Shown here: piece by piece, positions 35,709 to 44,742 of the stretch
Numbering within the stretch: position 1 is the stretch's first letter
Layout: each line of letters opens with the position of its first letter
Assembly: GCA_965656525.1 (NCBI GenBank)
Contig: CBFHKY010000006.1
Location: 62,001 to 126,000 of the forward strand
Direction: 5' to 3'
DNA from: Pseudomaricurvus sp965656525
GTDB lineage: Bacteria > Pseudomonadota > Gammaproteobacteria > Pseudomonadales > Cellvibrionaceae
DNA: 64,000 nucleotides
Program-made: the position numbers and the translations under genes
Notes under the pieces: model-generated
The model's database searches: none
What the model saw: only the letters and a program-made list of their open reading frames with translations
Told to the model about the DNA's origin: nothing

Positions 35709-37271
35709 TTAGAAAAAAGTAAAGCCGACCTGAAACAACTGCTCGATGTCTTTGGTGTGTTTTTTGTTCACCAAAAACACAATCACGTGATCGCCGGTTT
35801 CCACCACAATGTCGTCGTGTGCAATCAATACTTGGCTGCCTTTTTCCGTTTCACGCAAAATGGCACCAATGGTTGCGCCGGAGGGCAGATCGATGTCTTC
35901 GATGGCTTTGCCAACCACTTTGGATGTGCGCAGATCGCCATGGGCAATCACCTCGATGGCCTCAGCCGCACCGCGACGAAGGGAGTGCACATTGACAATA
36001 TCACCGCGGCGTACGTGTGTGAGCAAACTGCCAATGGTGGTTTGCTGCGGTGAAATGGCGATATCAATTTCACCACCTTGTACTAAGTCCACATAAGCTG
36101 GGTTGTTGATCAGCGCCATCACTTTGCGTGCGCCCAATCGTTTGGCGAGCATANNNNNNNNNNNNNNNNNNNNNNNNNNNNNNNNNNNNNNNNNNNNNNN
36201 NNNNNNNNNNNNNNNNNNNNNNNNNNNNNNNNNNNNNNNNNNNNNNNNNNNACCTTGTACTAAGTCCACATAAGCTGGGTTGTTGATCAGCGCCATCACT
36301 TTGCGTGCGCCCAATCGTTTGGCGAGCATAGACGACATAATGTTCGCTTCATCGTCGTTGGTGAGCGCTAAAAACACATCGGTGTCTTCAATGTTTTCTT
36401 CCAGCAGCAAATCCTGATCGGATGCACTGCCGTGTAATACGATGGTGCGATGCAGTCTTTCAGATAGGTAATGTGCACGAGGCACCGAAAATTCAATCAA
36501 CTTAACGCGGTAGCGAGATTCTAGTGAGCGTGCTAAGCGGTAACCAATGTTGCCGCCACCGGCAATGATGATGCGCTTGTAAGGGGTTTCCAAGCGACGA
36601 AGCTCGCTCATTACCGCGCGGATGTCGGACTTTGCGGCGATAAAAAACACTTCATCATCGGCTTCAATAATGGTGGTGCCTTCTGGTGTGATGGCACGAT
36701 CGCGCCGGTAAATAGCGGCCACGCGCGTATCAACGGCTGGCATATGCTGGCGCAAATAGCTTAATTCTTGCCCCACCAGTGGCCCACCATAATAGGCTTT
36801 TACGGCCACCAGCTGGACTTTACCGTCAGCAAAATCCAGTACCTGCAGGGCACCAGGGTGCTCAATTAGGCGGAAGATGTAATCGCTGACCAAGCGCTCG
36901 GGGCTGATCAATACATCAATAGGAATGGCATCGTTACCGAACAAGCCAGGGCGATTGAGGTAAGCGTTAGCGCGCACGCGGGCAATCTTGGTTGGCGTGC
37001 GAAATAAGCTGTAGGCGACCTGACAGGCGATCATATTGAGCTCATCGTTGTTGGTCACAGCGATCAATAAATCCGCGTCTTCAATACCGGCTTGTACCAA
37101 AACGTTGGGGTGCGAGGCCTCCCCAGTGATAACGCCAATGTCTAGGCGATCACGCAATTCTCGGAGTCGCGACTCGTCGGTATCGACAATAGTGATGTCA
37201 TTGGCTTCGCTGGCGAGGTTGTCTGCCAATGTCCCGCCGACCTGACCGGCCCCCAAAATAATGATTTTCAT
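35709..37271 (-). CDS. trkA: Trk system K+ uptake regulatory subunit TrkA (artefactually lengthened by an N-gap)
   Basis: 520 codons as assembled, 461 after removing a 59-codon duplication and gap, against 458 in E. coli. It has two RCK modules, each an NAD-binding Rossmann domain (MKIIILGAGQVGGTLADNLA near 1 and RIIIAGGGNIGYRLARSLE near 233) followed by a TrkA_C domain. It gates TrkH in response to nucleotides. It lies between rsmB and trkH, as trkA follows rsmB in E. coli and Pseudomonas. Confidence 0.96.
   Translation of the reverse strand: MKIIILGAGQVGGTLADNLASEANDITIVDTDESRLRELRDRLDIGVITGEASHPNVLVQAGIEDADLLIAVTNNDELNMIACQVAYSLFRTPTKIARVRANAYLNRPGLFGNDAIPIDVLISPERLVSDYIFRLIEHPGALQVLDFADGKVQLVAVKAYYGGPLVGQELSYLRQHMPAVDTRVAAIYRRDRAITPEGTTIIEADDEVFFIAAKSDIRAVMSELRRLETPYKRIIIAGGGNIGYRLARSLESRYRVKLIEFSVPRAHYLSERLHRTIVLHGSASDQDLLLEENIEDTDVFLALTNDDEANIMSSMLAKRLGARKVMALINNPAYVDLVQGXXXXXXXXXXXXXXXXXXXXXXXXXXXXXXXXXMLAKRLGARKVMALINNPAYVDLVQGGEIDIAISPQQTTIGSLLTHVRRGDIVNVHSLRRGAAEAIEVIAHGDLRTSKVVGKAIEDIDLPSGATIGAILRETEKGSQVLIAHDDIVVETGDHVIVFLVNKKHTKDIEQLFQVGFTFF
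36075..36330. repeat. False 79-bp direct repeat flanking a 98-N gap in trkA
   Basis: 36075-36153 and 36252-36330 are identical, separated by N at 36154-36251. The same 79-bp overlap length as in glyQ and before fmt points to an assembler k-mer artefact. Confidence 0.92.
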
Positions 37272-37319
37272 GGTCTAGGTTTGACCTTCTCTACGTATAG
37301 CGATTCCGTGTTCACCACA

Positions 37320-38666
37320 TTAGGTGGTGGCGGATTTTTCGATACAGGCGTAATAAAAGCCATCATGACCACCTGTTTGTGGCAGCAGTTGACGACCAAA
37401 TGGTTGCGCCAGCCCCCAATCGGCAACAATGGGCACATGGGTGCCGTTGTCGATACTGGCAATAAATTTTTTAATCACTTCGGTATTTTCGGTGGGCAGC
37501 ACTGAACAGGTGGCGTATAAAAGACGCCCTCCAGGTTTTAGTGTTGGCCACAGAGCTTGCAGCAGTTGCAGTTGCAGAGCGGCTAGCTTAGCAATATCTG
37601 TCGCGTTGCGCAGTAGTTTGATGTCAGGGTGACGCCGGATGACACCAGTGGCCGAGCAGGGCGCATCCAATAATATGCGATCAAAGTGTTCTCCATCCCA
37701 CCATTGCTCCACAGCTAAGGCATCGCAGCAGATCAAGGTAGCGTTTTTTTTCAGCCGCTGTAAGTTTTCTTCCACGCGATATAAACGTCGCTGTTCAAGG
37801 TCGAGGGCTACCACTTCTTTGAGCGATGGTTCAAAGGCTTCGCTGATCTCCAGTAGGTGTCCGGTTTTCCCGCCGGGTGCACAGCAGGCATCGAGCAACC
37901 GATCACCTGGTCGTGGGCTTAGTAACTCAGCGGCCAGTTGTGCGGCTTCGTCTTGAACACTGATTTGGCCGTCAGCAAACCCCGGAATCAAATGGACATC
38001 GGTTGCTGAGGTCAGTGTGATGCCATAAGGGCTAAAAGGCGTTTGATGGTGTGGTAAGGCTAGGTCGACACAGTACGATTCACGGCTTTGCTGTGTGGTG
38101 TTGAGCCGCAGTGTCATGGGCGGATGGGCATTGTTGGCGTTAAAAATGGCACTGGCGTGATCGGGCCAGGAGTTTTCAATGTGTTTACGTAACCAGTTAG
38201 GGTGAGCGCTCACATTGGCTGGGCTCTTGCTGATCTCAGCCTCTAGGGTGTCTTGAGTGCGCTGATACGTTCGCAGTACCCCGTTAACCAGCTTTTCGGC
38301 CCAAGGTTTTTTAAGCGGTTTGCAGGCATCCACAGCTTTACTGATGGCCGCGTGATCGGGAGTACGCAGATATTTTAACGAGTACAAGCCTATCAGAAGC
38401 AGTGCCTGAACATCACTGTCTTTAGGTTTTAAGGGTTTGTCCATCAGCCGGCTTAGCAGCAGTTGCAGCTGCGGATACCAACGGCAGCAGCCATAACAAA
38501 ACTCTTGCAGCAGGGCCTTTTCTTCGGTGGCCACGTGCTCCACAGCCAAAGGCAGCAGGCTAGCCAGTGAAGCTTTTTGTTGAATAACTTGTGCCAAAGA
38601 AAGTGCGGCTTGAGCGCGAACGGGCCGCAGCAGCGGTTTTGGATGTGCTGAAGAGCTAGTGGTCAT
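37320..38666 (-). CDS. rsmB: 16S rRNA m5C967 methyltransferase RsmB (Sun)
   Basis: 448 aa. An N-terminal NusB-like RNA-binding domain (about 1-150) precedes the methyltransferase domain with the SAM motif LLDACCAPGGKTGHLLE, LLDAPCSATGVIRRHPDIK carrying a catalytic Cys, and LLYATCSVLPTENTEVI carrying the second Cys. It modifies C967 in 16S rRNA. It follows fmt on the minus strand, the standard def-fmt-rsmB-trkA order. Confidence 0.97.
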   Translation of the reverse strand: MTTSSSAHPKPLLRPVRAQAALSLAQVIQQKASLASLLPLAVEHVATEEKALLQEFCYGCCRWYPQLQLLLSRLMDKPLKPKDSDVQALLLIGLYSLKYLRTPDHAAISKAVDACKPLKKPWAEKLVNGVLRTYQRTQDTLEAEISKSPANVSAHPNWLRKHIENSWPDHASAIFNANNAHPPMTLRLNTTQQSRESYCVDLALPHHQTPFSPYGITLTSATDVHLIPGFADGQISVQDEAAQLAAELLSPRPGDRLLDACCAPGGKTGHLLEISEAFEPSLKEVVALDLEQRRLYRVEENLQRLKKNATLICCDALAVEQWWDGEHFDRILLDAPCSATGVIRRHPDIKLLRNATDIAKLAALQLQLLQALWPTLKPGGRLLYATCSVLPTENTEVIKKFIASIDNGTHVPIVADWGLAQPFGRQLLPQTGGHDGFYYACIEKSATT

Positions 38667-38674
38667 AGCGGTTG

Positions 38675-38840
38675 GTTTTTCATTGTGCTTAGTGCTCCAT
38701 TGTCACTAGGGCTCATCAGAGTTGCTGCCGAGGGTGTTACCTGGTGTGAAAAGNNNNNNNNGTTTTTCATTGTGCTTAGTGCTCCATTGTCACTAGGGCT
38801 CATCAGAGTTGCTGCCGAGGGTGTTACCTGGTGTGAAAAG
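38675..38840. repeat. False 79-bp direct repeat flanking an 8-N gap between rsmB and fmt
   Basis: 38675-38753 and 38762-38840 are identical, separated by N at 38754-38761. The first copy is a duplicate of the fmt 3' end. Collapsing it leaves about 40 bp between fmt and rsmB. Confidence 0.92.
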
Positions 38841-39749
38841 CAGGCTGTGGCCGTTCAAAATATCTTTTACCGGCAAGGCCTTTTTTCCAGGAAACTGTAA
38901 GTTGAGCAACTTGAGCACAGAGCCACCGCCGCAAGCCACCAAAATACCGGAGCTGTCGGCAGCCACAATGGTGCCGGGCGTAGCTTGACTGAGCTGTTCG
39001 GTATTTTGTGCTTGCCAGACCCGCACACGATCATCGCTTTGGGTAAAATAAGCCACAGGAAACGGATTAAAGGCGCGTATGCGATTGTGCAGCTCGATGG
39101 CACTTAAAGACCAATCTAGTTCAGCTTCGGCTTTGGTGAGTTTAGAGGCGTAGCAGGCGAGTTCATTATCCTGTTGTTCGGGCTCTAAGGTATCGGATTC
39201 TATCTGCTGCAGTGCTTGCAACAATACTGGGCCGCCCTGTTGCATCAGTGTATCGTGCAGGCTCCCTCCCGTATCATCGGCGCTAATTTGAGTGTGAGTC
39301 TTTACTAGCATGTCGCCAGTGTCGAGCCCGATATCCATTTGCATGATGGTGATACCGGTCTCGTGGTCACCCGCTGCAATCGCGCGCTGGATCGGCGCGG
39401 CACCTCGCCAACGGGGAAGCAACGAGGCGTGCACATTGATACAGCCGTGTTTAGGGGTGTCCAATACAGCTTGTGGCAGCAATAACCCATAGGCCACCAC
39501 GATCATCACATCGGCGTTAAGATGTTGCAGTTCGGCCTGCTCTGCCACACCTTTTAAACTGGCGGGTTGGTAAACAGGCAACTGAAATTGTTGGGCCAAC
39601 TGTTTCACAGGGCTGGCCAGCAGCTTCTTACCGCGGCCAGCAGGGCGATCGGGCTGAGTGTAGACACCAACAATTTCGTGTTTACTGTCAATCAGTACCT
39701 GCAGGTGATGAGCGGCAAAATCCGGTGTCCCGGCAAAAATTAAGCGCAT
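38793..39749 (-). CDS. fmt: Methionyl-tRNA formyltransferase
   Basis: 318 aa (E. coli 315). It starts MRLIFAGTPDFAAHHLQVL and has the formyl-folate-binding and catalytic region INVHASLLPRWRGAAPIQRAI, then MDIGLDTGDML; a C-terminal OB-like domain follows from about 205. It formylates initiator Met-tRNA. It lies downstream of def, the usual pairing of formylase and deformylase. Confidence 0.97.
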   Translation of the reverse strand: MRLIFAGTPDFAAHHLQVLIDSKHEIVGVYTQPDRPAGRGKKLLASPVKQLAQQFQLPVYQPASLKGVAEQAELQHLNADVMIVVAYGLLLPQAVLDTPKHGCINVHASLLPRWRGAAPIQRAIAAGDHETGITIMQMDIGLDTGDMLVKTHTQISADDTGGSLHDTLMQQGGPVLLQALQQIESDTLEPEQQDNELACYASKLTKAEAELDWSLSAIELHNRIRAFNPFPVAYFTQSDDRVRVWQAQNTEQLSQATPGTIVAADSSGILVACGGGSVLKLLNLQFPGKKALPVKDILNGHSLLFTPGNTLGSNSDEP

Positions 39750-39794
39750 GGTGATATCCGTAAAAGTGAAGCGTCAAAGGTGGCGGGGGTAACC

Positions 39795-40400
39795 TTAGGC
39801 TTTTTGTCGTTGGGCTTTTTCGAGCTTTTTGCGAATGCGGTTGCGCTTGATGGGTGATACATAATCCACAAACAGCTTGCCTTTCAGGTGATCTAGTTCG
39901 TGCTGAATACAAATCGCCAGCAGGCCATCGGGCTCTAACGTGAAGGGTTCGCCTTGACGATCCAATGCACGCACGCGAATACTGGCAGGACGATCGACCG
40001 TTTCGTAAAAGCCGGGCACCGACAGACACCCCTCATCGTAGGGCAGGGTGTCGGCTTCCAGCACTTCAACTNNNNNNNNNNNNNNNNNNNNNNNNNNNNN
40101 NNNNNNNNNNNNNNNNNNNNNNNNNNNNNNNNNNNNNNNNNNNNNNNNNNNNNNNNNNNNNNNNNNNACGTCTGGATTAATAAACACCAGTGGCTGAGTG
40201 CCGTCTTCGCTGATGTCCATCACCACGACTTGTTTGTGTACGTTCACTTGCGTGGCCGCCAAGCCAATACCTGGCGCGTCGTACATGGTTTCAAACATGT
40301 TATCGATGAGCGTGCGAATGTCGTCATCCACGTCAGTGACAGGTTGAGCGACTGTGCGCAGCCGCGGATCTGGGAATTCGAGTATGTTGAGTATCGCCAT
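39795..40400 (-). CDS. def: Peptide deformylase (contains a false N-gap)
   Basis: Start MAILNILEFPDPRLRTVAQPV from the ATG at 40400. Motif I is GIGLAATQV, motif II EGCLSVPG and motif III the metal-binding QHELDHLKGKLF. Between INPD and EGC lies a 96-N run. Joining the flanks keeps frame and leaves 14 residues from Pro to EGC, about the family value, giving a protein near 169 aa like other deformylases. It removes the formyl group from nascent proteins and begins the def-fmt-rsmB-trkA-trkH operon. Confidence 0.95.
   Translation of the reverse strand: MAILNILEFPDPRLRTVAQPVTDVDDDIRTLIDNMFETMYDAPGIGLAATQVNVHKQVVVMDISEDGTQPLVFINPDXXXXXXXXXXXXXXXXXXXXXXXXXXXXXXXXXVEVLEADTLPYDEGCLSVPGFYETVDRPASIRVRALDRQGEPFTLEPDGLLAICIQHELDHLKGKLFVDYVSPIKRNRIRKKLEKAQRQKA
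40072..40167. other. Assembly gap (96 N) in def, probably zero true length
   Basis: Removing the N-run restores a normal deformylase with frame intact. Confidence 0.8.
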
Positions 40401-40705
40401 AAGCCTTTGTGACAAACTTCTAGTAATAAGATAATAAGCGCTGCTAACATTATGAATCATACAGCATTTGTGGGCGTACACAGGTTAGAATGACTGCGAG
40501 AGGCAGTACAATCTTGGTCTTTTCTCGTTTGGCGTTGAAACGTTATACCAACGAGGTACTGCAGAAGCTCATTGAAGAGTTCATCCATGAGTGATTCCAA
40601 CAGAATCAGTCGTTCAAATCAGCCGCTCAAACAGAAATACTGGACGCGATAAGCACCATTATAACGTCTAACTGCCGGCTGACCGAACAAACAGGATCGG
40701 TTTCT
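40401..40705. other. Divergent def/tsaP-like intergenic region
   Basis: A 305-bp region that must hold the promoters of both neighbouring genes. No clear consensus promoter, RNA or repeat was seen. Confidence 0.4.
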
Positions 40706-41752
40706 ATGAAAAAAATCATTATTGGTTTCGTGGCCATGTGGCTCAGTTCGGTCGTGATGGCAGAATCACCACAGCTCAGAGAAGATCACCCAGACAGCCA
40801 TACCGTTGTAAAAGGCGACACACTTTGGGATATTTCTGAATCTTTTTTGAGTAATCCGTGGATGTGGCCAGAAATTTGGCACGCGAATCCACAAATCGAC
40901 AACCCACACCTGATCTATCCTGGGGATACTATTCGGTTGATTTATCTGGATGGCAACCCGCGCTTGACGGTGGAGCGCGGTGCGAACGCGCGTCGCTATA
41001 AAATGTCGCCGGGCGTGGTGAAGCTTGAACCTGCGGTGCGTGTAATGCCGTTAGCCGAAGCCATTCCAGCCATTTCACTGGATCAAATTAATCAGTTCTT
41101 GTCGCGCAGCCGTGTGGTTCAGCCGGGCGACCTCAGCTCTGCACCTTACATATTGGTGGGTGCTCAAGAGCACTTGATCGTGGGTGCGGGCGATCAGGTT
41201 TATGCCCGTGGAGATTTCGAGGAAGAGCTTGGCGTGTACGGCGTATACCGTGCAGGGCAGCGTTTTATCGATCCTGAGACGAAAGAAGTTTTAGGGCTAC
41301 AGGCTTTGGACATGGGCACGGTAAAAATGCGAGCGCTCGATGGGGATGTAGCTACATTCGACGTCACACGCACGACCGAAGAAATTCGAATCGAAGATCG
41401 TTTGCTGCCTCATGAAGAGCGCGCCATCGATTCCACTTTCTTCCCTTCGCCGCCCGAAAATGATGTCAACGGCATGATTATGTCGGTTGAGGGAGGTTTA
41501 TCTCAGGTAGGACGTATGGATGTGGTGACTATCAACCGTGGTCAACGTGAAGGTCTGCAAATTGGTAATGTCTTGGCGATTTATAAAAACAGCGGTTTCG
41601 TGAAAGACCGTGTGACGGGTGAGGTCGTCAAGCTGCCAGATGAAAAAGCAGGTTTGTTGATGGTCTTTCGTACCTTTGAAAAGATGAGTTTTGCTTTGGT
41701 ATTAGAAGCGTCTCGCCCCTTAAAAGTAGAAGACCTTGTGCGACGCCCATGA
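40706..41752 (+). CDS. tsaP: LysM-domain periplasmic protein, TsaP-like (type IV pilus secretin-associated)
   Basis: 348 aa. Signal peptide MKKIIIGFVAMWLSSVVMA, then a LysM domain (HTVVKGDTLWDISESFLSNP, about 35-85, ending YPGDTIRLIY) that binds peptidoglycan, then a long C-terminal domain with GGLSQVGRMDVVTINRGQREGLQIGNVLAIYKN split over several strands. Location between def and dprA equals that of PA0020, named TsaP, which anchors the pilus secretin PilQ to peptidoglycan. No other pilus gene is in the window, so the pilus role rests on synteny. Confidence 0.75.
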   Translation: MKKIIIGFVAMWLSSVVMAESPQLREDHPDSHTVVKGDTLWDISESFLSNPWMWPEIWHANPQIDNPHLIYPGDTIRLIYLDGNPRLTVERGANARRYKMSPGVVKLEPAVRVMPLAEAIPAISLDQINQFLSRSRVVQPGDLSSAPYILVGAQEHLIVGAGDQVYARGDFEEELGVYGVYRAGQRFIDPETKEVLGLQALDMGTVKMRALDGDVATFDVTRTTEEIRIEDRLLPHEERAIDSTFFPSPPENDVNGMIMSVEGGLSQVGRMDVVTINRGQREGLQIGNVLAIYKNSGFVKDRVTGEVVKLPDEKAGLLMVFRTFEKMSFALVLEASRPLKVEDLVRRP

Positions 41753-41890
41753 TCGCTGCATTTGCTAACGACTTGTTTTAGAAAGCTTATTTTCAGTCTG
41801 GGCACTGGTGTATTCACCAAAAAGGCCTACCAAAATCGCCGATAAACGGATGTATCGGTGAGCAACATATTTTCTAAGGATGGACACCTT

Positions 41891-43060
41891 ATGGATAAGG
41901 ACCTCAGTCAATTCTCTGGTAGGGCTCAATCTCTGCTAATTCCTTCAATCATGGGTCTTCCCGGTGTGGGTCCTGCTACTTATTGGAAGTTGCAGCGAGC
42001 CGGCATCACCGCTGACGTATTTTGGAATACGCCAGAAGACACATTATTGGCACTGCTACCTTCGGCCAGTCATTCTTCTCTGCGCGATATTTGGGAGCGC
42101 AGAGAACGCAGTGTGTATTGGCAACAGCTAGAGCAAAGTCATCAGGCCGTGTTGGAGCAGGGCGCGATTTGGGTATCACCCACAGATGTGGAGTATCCAG
42201 ATTTACTCAGCTGTATCGATCAGGCTCCCCCTTTGCTGTATGTGCAAGGCGACCCTGCTGCATTAAGTGCGCCGCAAGTGGCTTTTGTGGGGAGTCGCCA
42301 AGCCAGCCAGAGCGGCTTGCAGAATAGCCAATTATTTGCCCGTTATCTGGCCTCTGTGGGGTTAACCATTACCAGTGGTCTGGCTTTGGGTATTGATGCG
42401 GCTGCTCATCAAGGTGCCTTAGATGCCCAAGGTTCTACAGTTGCCGTTTTGGGCTCGGGTATTGATCAAATTTATCCGCGCTCGAATCTGCGCTTAGCAA
42501 ACCAAATACAACAGCAGGGTGGTGCGCTGGTCAGTGAGTTTTTACCCGGAACACCCCCTATCAACACCAACTTTCCCCGTCGCAATCGAATTGTGAGCGG
42601 TTTAAGCTTGGGGGTTTTGGTGGTGGAAGCCGCCATCAAAAGCGGCTCACTGATCACCGCTCGCAAAGCATTAGAGCAGGGGCGCGAAGTGTTTGCTATT
42701 CCCGGCTCGATACACAACCCACTCAGCCGAGGTTGCCACGCGCTGATTCGTGACGGGGCGGTATTGGTTGAAACGGCTGAAGATATTGCCTGCGAGTTGA
42801 GCCATTGGCTGTCCGCACCAAATCAACGGCTGTCGATGCCTTCTGCACCCGATACCATCAGGGCACAGTTACAAGGTTTGGAGCGAGTGCTTTGGGAGGC
42901 TCTGGGTGATGAAGGCGCGAACTTAGATGAATTGTCTGAGCGGTTGGCCATCCCAGTAGGGGAGCTGCTTAGTGTGCTGATGGGGTTGGAGCTCCAAGAT
43001 CTGATCCAACAAGACGCTGGGGTGGTCAGGCGTTCATTGGGGGTGGTGCTAGACAGTTGA
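41891..43060 (+). CDS. dprA: DNA-processing protein DprA (Smf)
   Basis: 389 aa from the ATG at 41891, which has AAGGA 10 nt upstream; a GTG at 41858 is possible. An N-terminal SAM-like helical part contains LPGVGPATYWKLQRAG. The Rossmann core has VAFVGSRQASQSGLQ, TSGLALGIDAAAHQGAL, VLGSGIDQIYPRSN and FPRRNRIVSGLS, and a C-terminal winged-helix domain follows. DprA binds incoming single-stranded DNA and loads RecA during transformation; with tsaP nearby this agrees with competence but does not prove it. Confidence 0.95.
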   Translation: MDKDLSQFSGRAQSLLIPSIMGLPGVGPATYWKLQRAGITADVFWNTPEDTLLALLPSASHSSLRDIWERRERSVYWQQLEQSHQAVLEQGAIWVSPTDVEYPDLLSCIDQAPPLLYVQGDPAALSAPQVAFVGSRQASQSGLQNSQLFARYLASVGLTITSGLALGIDAAAHQGALDAQGSTVAVLGSGIDQIYPRSNLRLANQIQQQGGALVSEFLPGTPPINTNFPRRNRIVSGLSLGVLVVEAAIKSGSLITARKALEQGREVFAIPGSIHNPLSRGCHALIRDGAVLVETAEDIACELSHWLSAPNQRLSMPSAPDTIRAQLQGLERVLWEALGDEGANLDELSERLAIPVGELLSVLMGLELQDLIQQDAGVVRRSLGVVLDS

Positions 43061-43128
43061 AAGGACTGTAGCTTGTGCGCAGTAATGGCTTAAGGTAAGT
43101 TGCGAGGTTTTGATTTCAGCGCAGCTTT

Positions 43129-43185
43129 GGTTTCAGGGTTACTTTGAAATCAAGGCAACAGTGATCTCAAGGTAACCCTGAAATC
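43129..43185. repeat. Long imperfect inverted repeat between dprA and tsaC
   Basis: Arms 43129-43152 and 43162-43185 match at 21 of 24 positions, with a 9-nt loop. It may end dprA transcription or fold in the tsaC leader, since the ATG follows 37 bp later. No T-run is present. Confidence 0.7.
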
Positions 43186-43221
43186 ACAGTAACAATGATC
43201 CGAAAGCAGAGAGATCCCCGC

Positions 43222-43791
43222 ATGGATTGGTCACGCCACCCCAAAATTCAACGCGCCGCCGATTTGTTATGGAGCGGTAGTATTATTGCTTACCCCACCG
43301 AGGCGGTATGGGGGCTTGGCTGCTCACCGTTTGATGACCAAGCCGTGTATCGATTATTGGCATTGAAAAAGCGTGATATCGAAAAAGGCATGATTTTAGT
43401 GGCTGCAGACGTTGAGCAATTTGCTGATTATCTTCGGCCCCTTAGCTTAGAGCAGCAAGCGACCCTCACAGCGTCTTGGCCTGGGCCTCACACGTGGCTG
43501 GTGCCAGATGTCGATAATCAAATCCCCAGTTGGATCAAAGGGCAGTACCAAAGCGTCGCTTTACGAGTGTCTGCTCACCCTTTAGTGGCGGGGCTTTGCC
43601 GTGCGTTTGGCGGGCCAATTGTATCCACATCAGCCAACCCACAGGGTTTGAAGCCGGCCATGAACCAATGGCGGGTACGCCGCTACTTTAGTGACAGTGT
43701 CGACCTAATTACCCCTGGCGCCGTTGGCCCACAAAGTAATCCAACCCAGATACGAGACCTAATCAGCGGGCAAATTATTCGCCCGAGTTGA
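43222..43791 (+). CDS. tsaC: Threonylcarbamoyl-AMP synthase TsaC (YrdC/RimN)
   Basis: 189 aa from the ATG at 43222 (MDWSRHPKIQRAADLLW); a frame from 43195 adds nine residues. YrdC-fold motifs: IIAYPTEAVWGLGCSPFD, LLALKKRDIEKGMILVAAD, SWPGPHTWLVP, SVALRVSAHPLVAGLC and PIVSTSANPQG. It makes the L-threonylcarbamoyl-AMP used for t6A37 in tRNAs. It follows dprA, as in Pseudomonas. Confidence 0.95.
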   Translation: MDWSRHPKIQRAADLLWSGSIIAYPTEAVWGLGCSPFDDQAVYRLLALKKRDIEKGMILVAADVEQFADYLRPLSLEQQATLTASWPGPHTWLVPDVDNQIPSWIKGQYQSVALRVSAHPLVAGLCRAFGGPIVSTSANPQGLKPAMNQWRVRRYFSDSVDLITPGAVGPQSNPTQIRDLISGQIIRPS

Positions 43792-43833
43792 TGCGCCACA
43801 GGTCGGTAACGTTTATAAATAGGATCCAATAAC

Positions 43834-44742
43834 ATGAGCCAACCGGATAAGTACGCGGTTAAAGAATACCTTTTGCAGTTGCAGGACCACATCTGCCAAG
43901 CGCTAGAAGAGGAAGATGGTAGCGCTCGGTTTATGGAAGAAAGCTGGAACAGAGAAGAAGGCGGTGGCGGCCGTTCCCGTGTGATGACCGAAGGTGCTGT
44001 GATCGAAAAAGGCGGCGTTAACTTTTCTCACGTATTTGGCACAAAAATGCCGGCCTCGGCGACGGCGCACCGTCCAGAGCTGGCGGGGCGTTCTTTCGAG
44101 GCGATGGGAGTATCACTGGTGATTCACCCAAACAACCCGTTTGTGCCAACCAGCCACGCAAACGTTCGCTTTTTTATTGCTGAAAAAGAGGGCGAAGAAC
44201 CCGTATGGTGGTTTGGGGGTGGTTATGACCTCACACCATATTACGGTAACCGGGAAGACTGTCGTCACTGGCATCAAACGGCAAAAGATGCCTGTGAGCC
44301 CTTTGGTGAAGATATTTACCCACGCTTTAAAAAATGGTGCGATGATTATTTTTATTTAAAGCATCGCAATGAGCCACGTGGTGTTGGTGGTTTGTTTTTT
44401 GATGACTTTAACGAACAACCCTTTGTCGAAAGCTTCGCTTTTATGCGCGCCGTGGGGGATAGTTTTACCAAAGCCTATTGCCCTATTGTGGCACAGCGTA
44501 AAGACATTCCTTTTACGGATGAGCAGCGCCAATTCCAGTTGTACCGCCGTGGCCGTTACGTGGAATTCAATCTAGTGTTTGATCGTGGCACTTTATTTGG
44601 TTTGCAAACCGGCGGCCGCACGGAATCTATATTAATGTCTTTACCGCCATTGGTTCGCTGGGATTACAATTGGCAGCCAGAGCCGGGAACCGCCGAAGCT
44701 GAGCTTTACGATGTGTACCTTCAGCCGCAGGAGTGGGTGTAA
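43834..44742 (+). CDS. hemF: Oxygen-dependent coproporphyrinogen III oxidase
   Basis: 302 aa (E. coli 299). Conserved segments are FEAMGVSLVIHPNNPFVPTS with HANVRFF, WWFGGGYDLTPYY, FKKWCDDYFYLKHRNEPRGVGGLFFDD and RRGRYVEFNLVFDRGTLFGL. It performs two oxidative decarboxylations to protoporphyrinogen IX in aerobic haem synthesis. aroE begins immediately at its stop codon, so the two form an operon. Confidence 0.98.
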   Translation: MSQPDKYAVKEYLLQLQDHICQALEEEDGSARFMEESWNREEGGGGRSRVMTEGAVIEKGGVNFSHVFGTKMPASATAHRPELAGRSFEAMGVSLVIHPNNPFVPTSHANVRFFIAEKEGEEPVWWFGGGYDLTPYYGNREDCRHWHQTAKDACEPFGEDIYPRFKKWCDDYFYLKHRNEPRGVGGLFFDDFNEQPFVESFAFMRAVGDSFTKAYCPIVAQRKDIPFTDEQRQFQLYRRGRYVEFNLVFDRGTLFGLQTGGRTESILMSLPPLVRWDYNWQPEPGTAEAELYDVYLQPQEWV

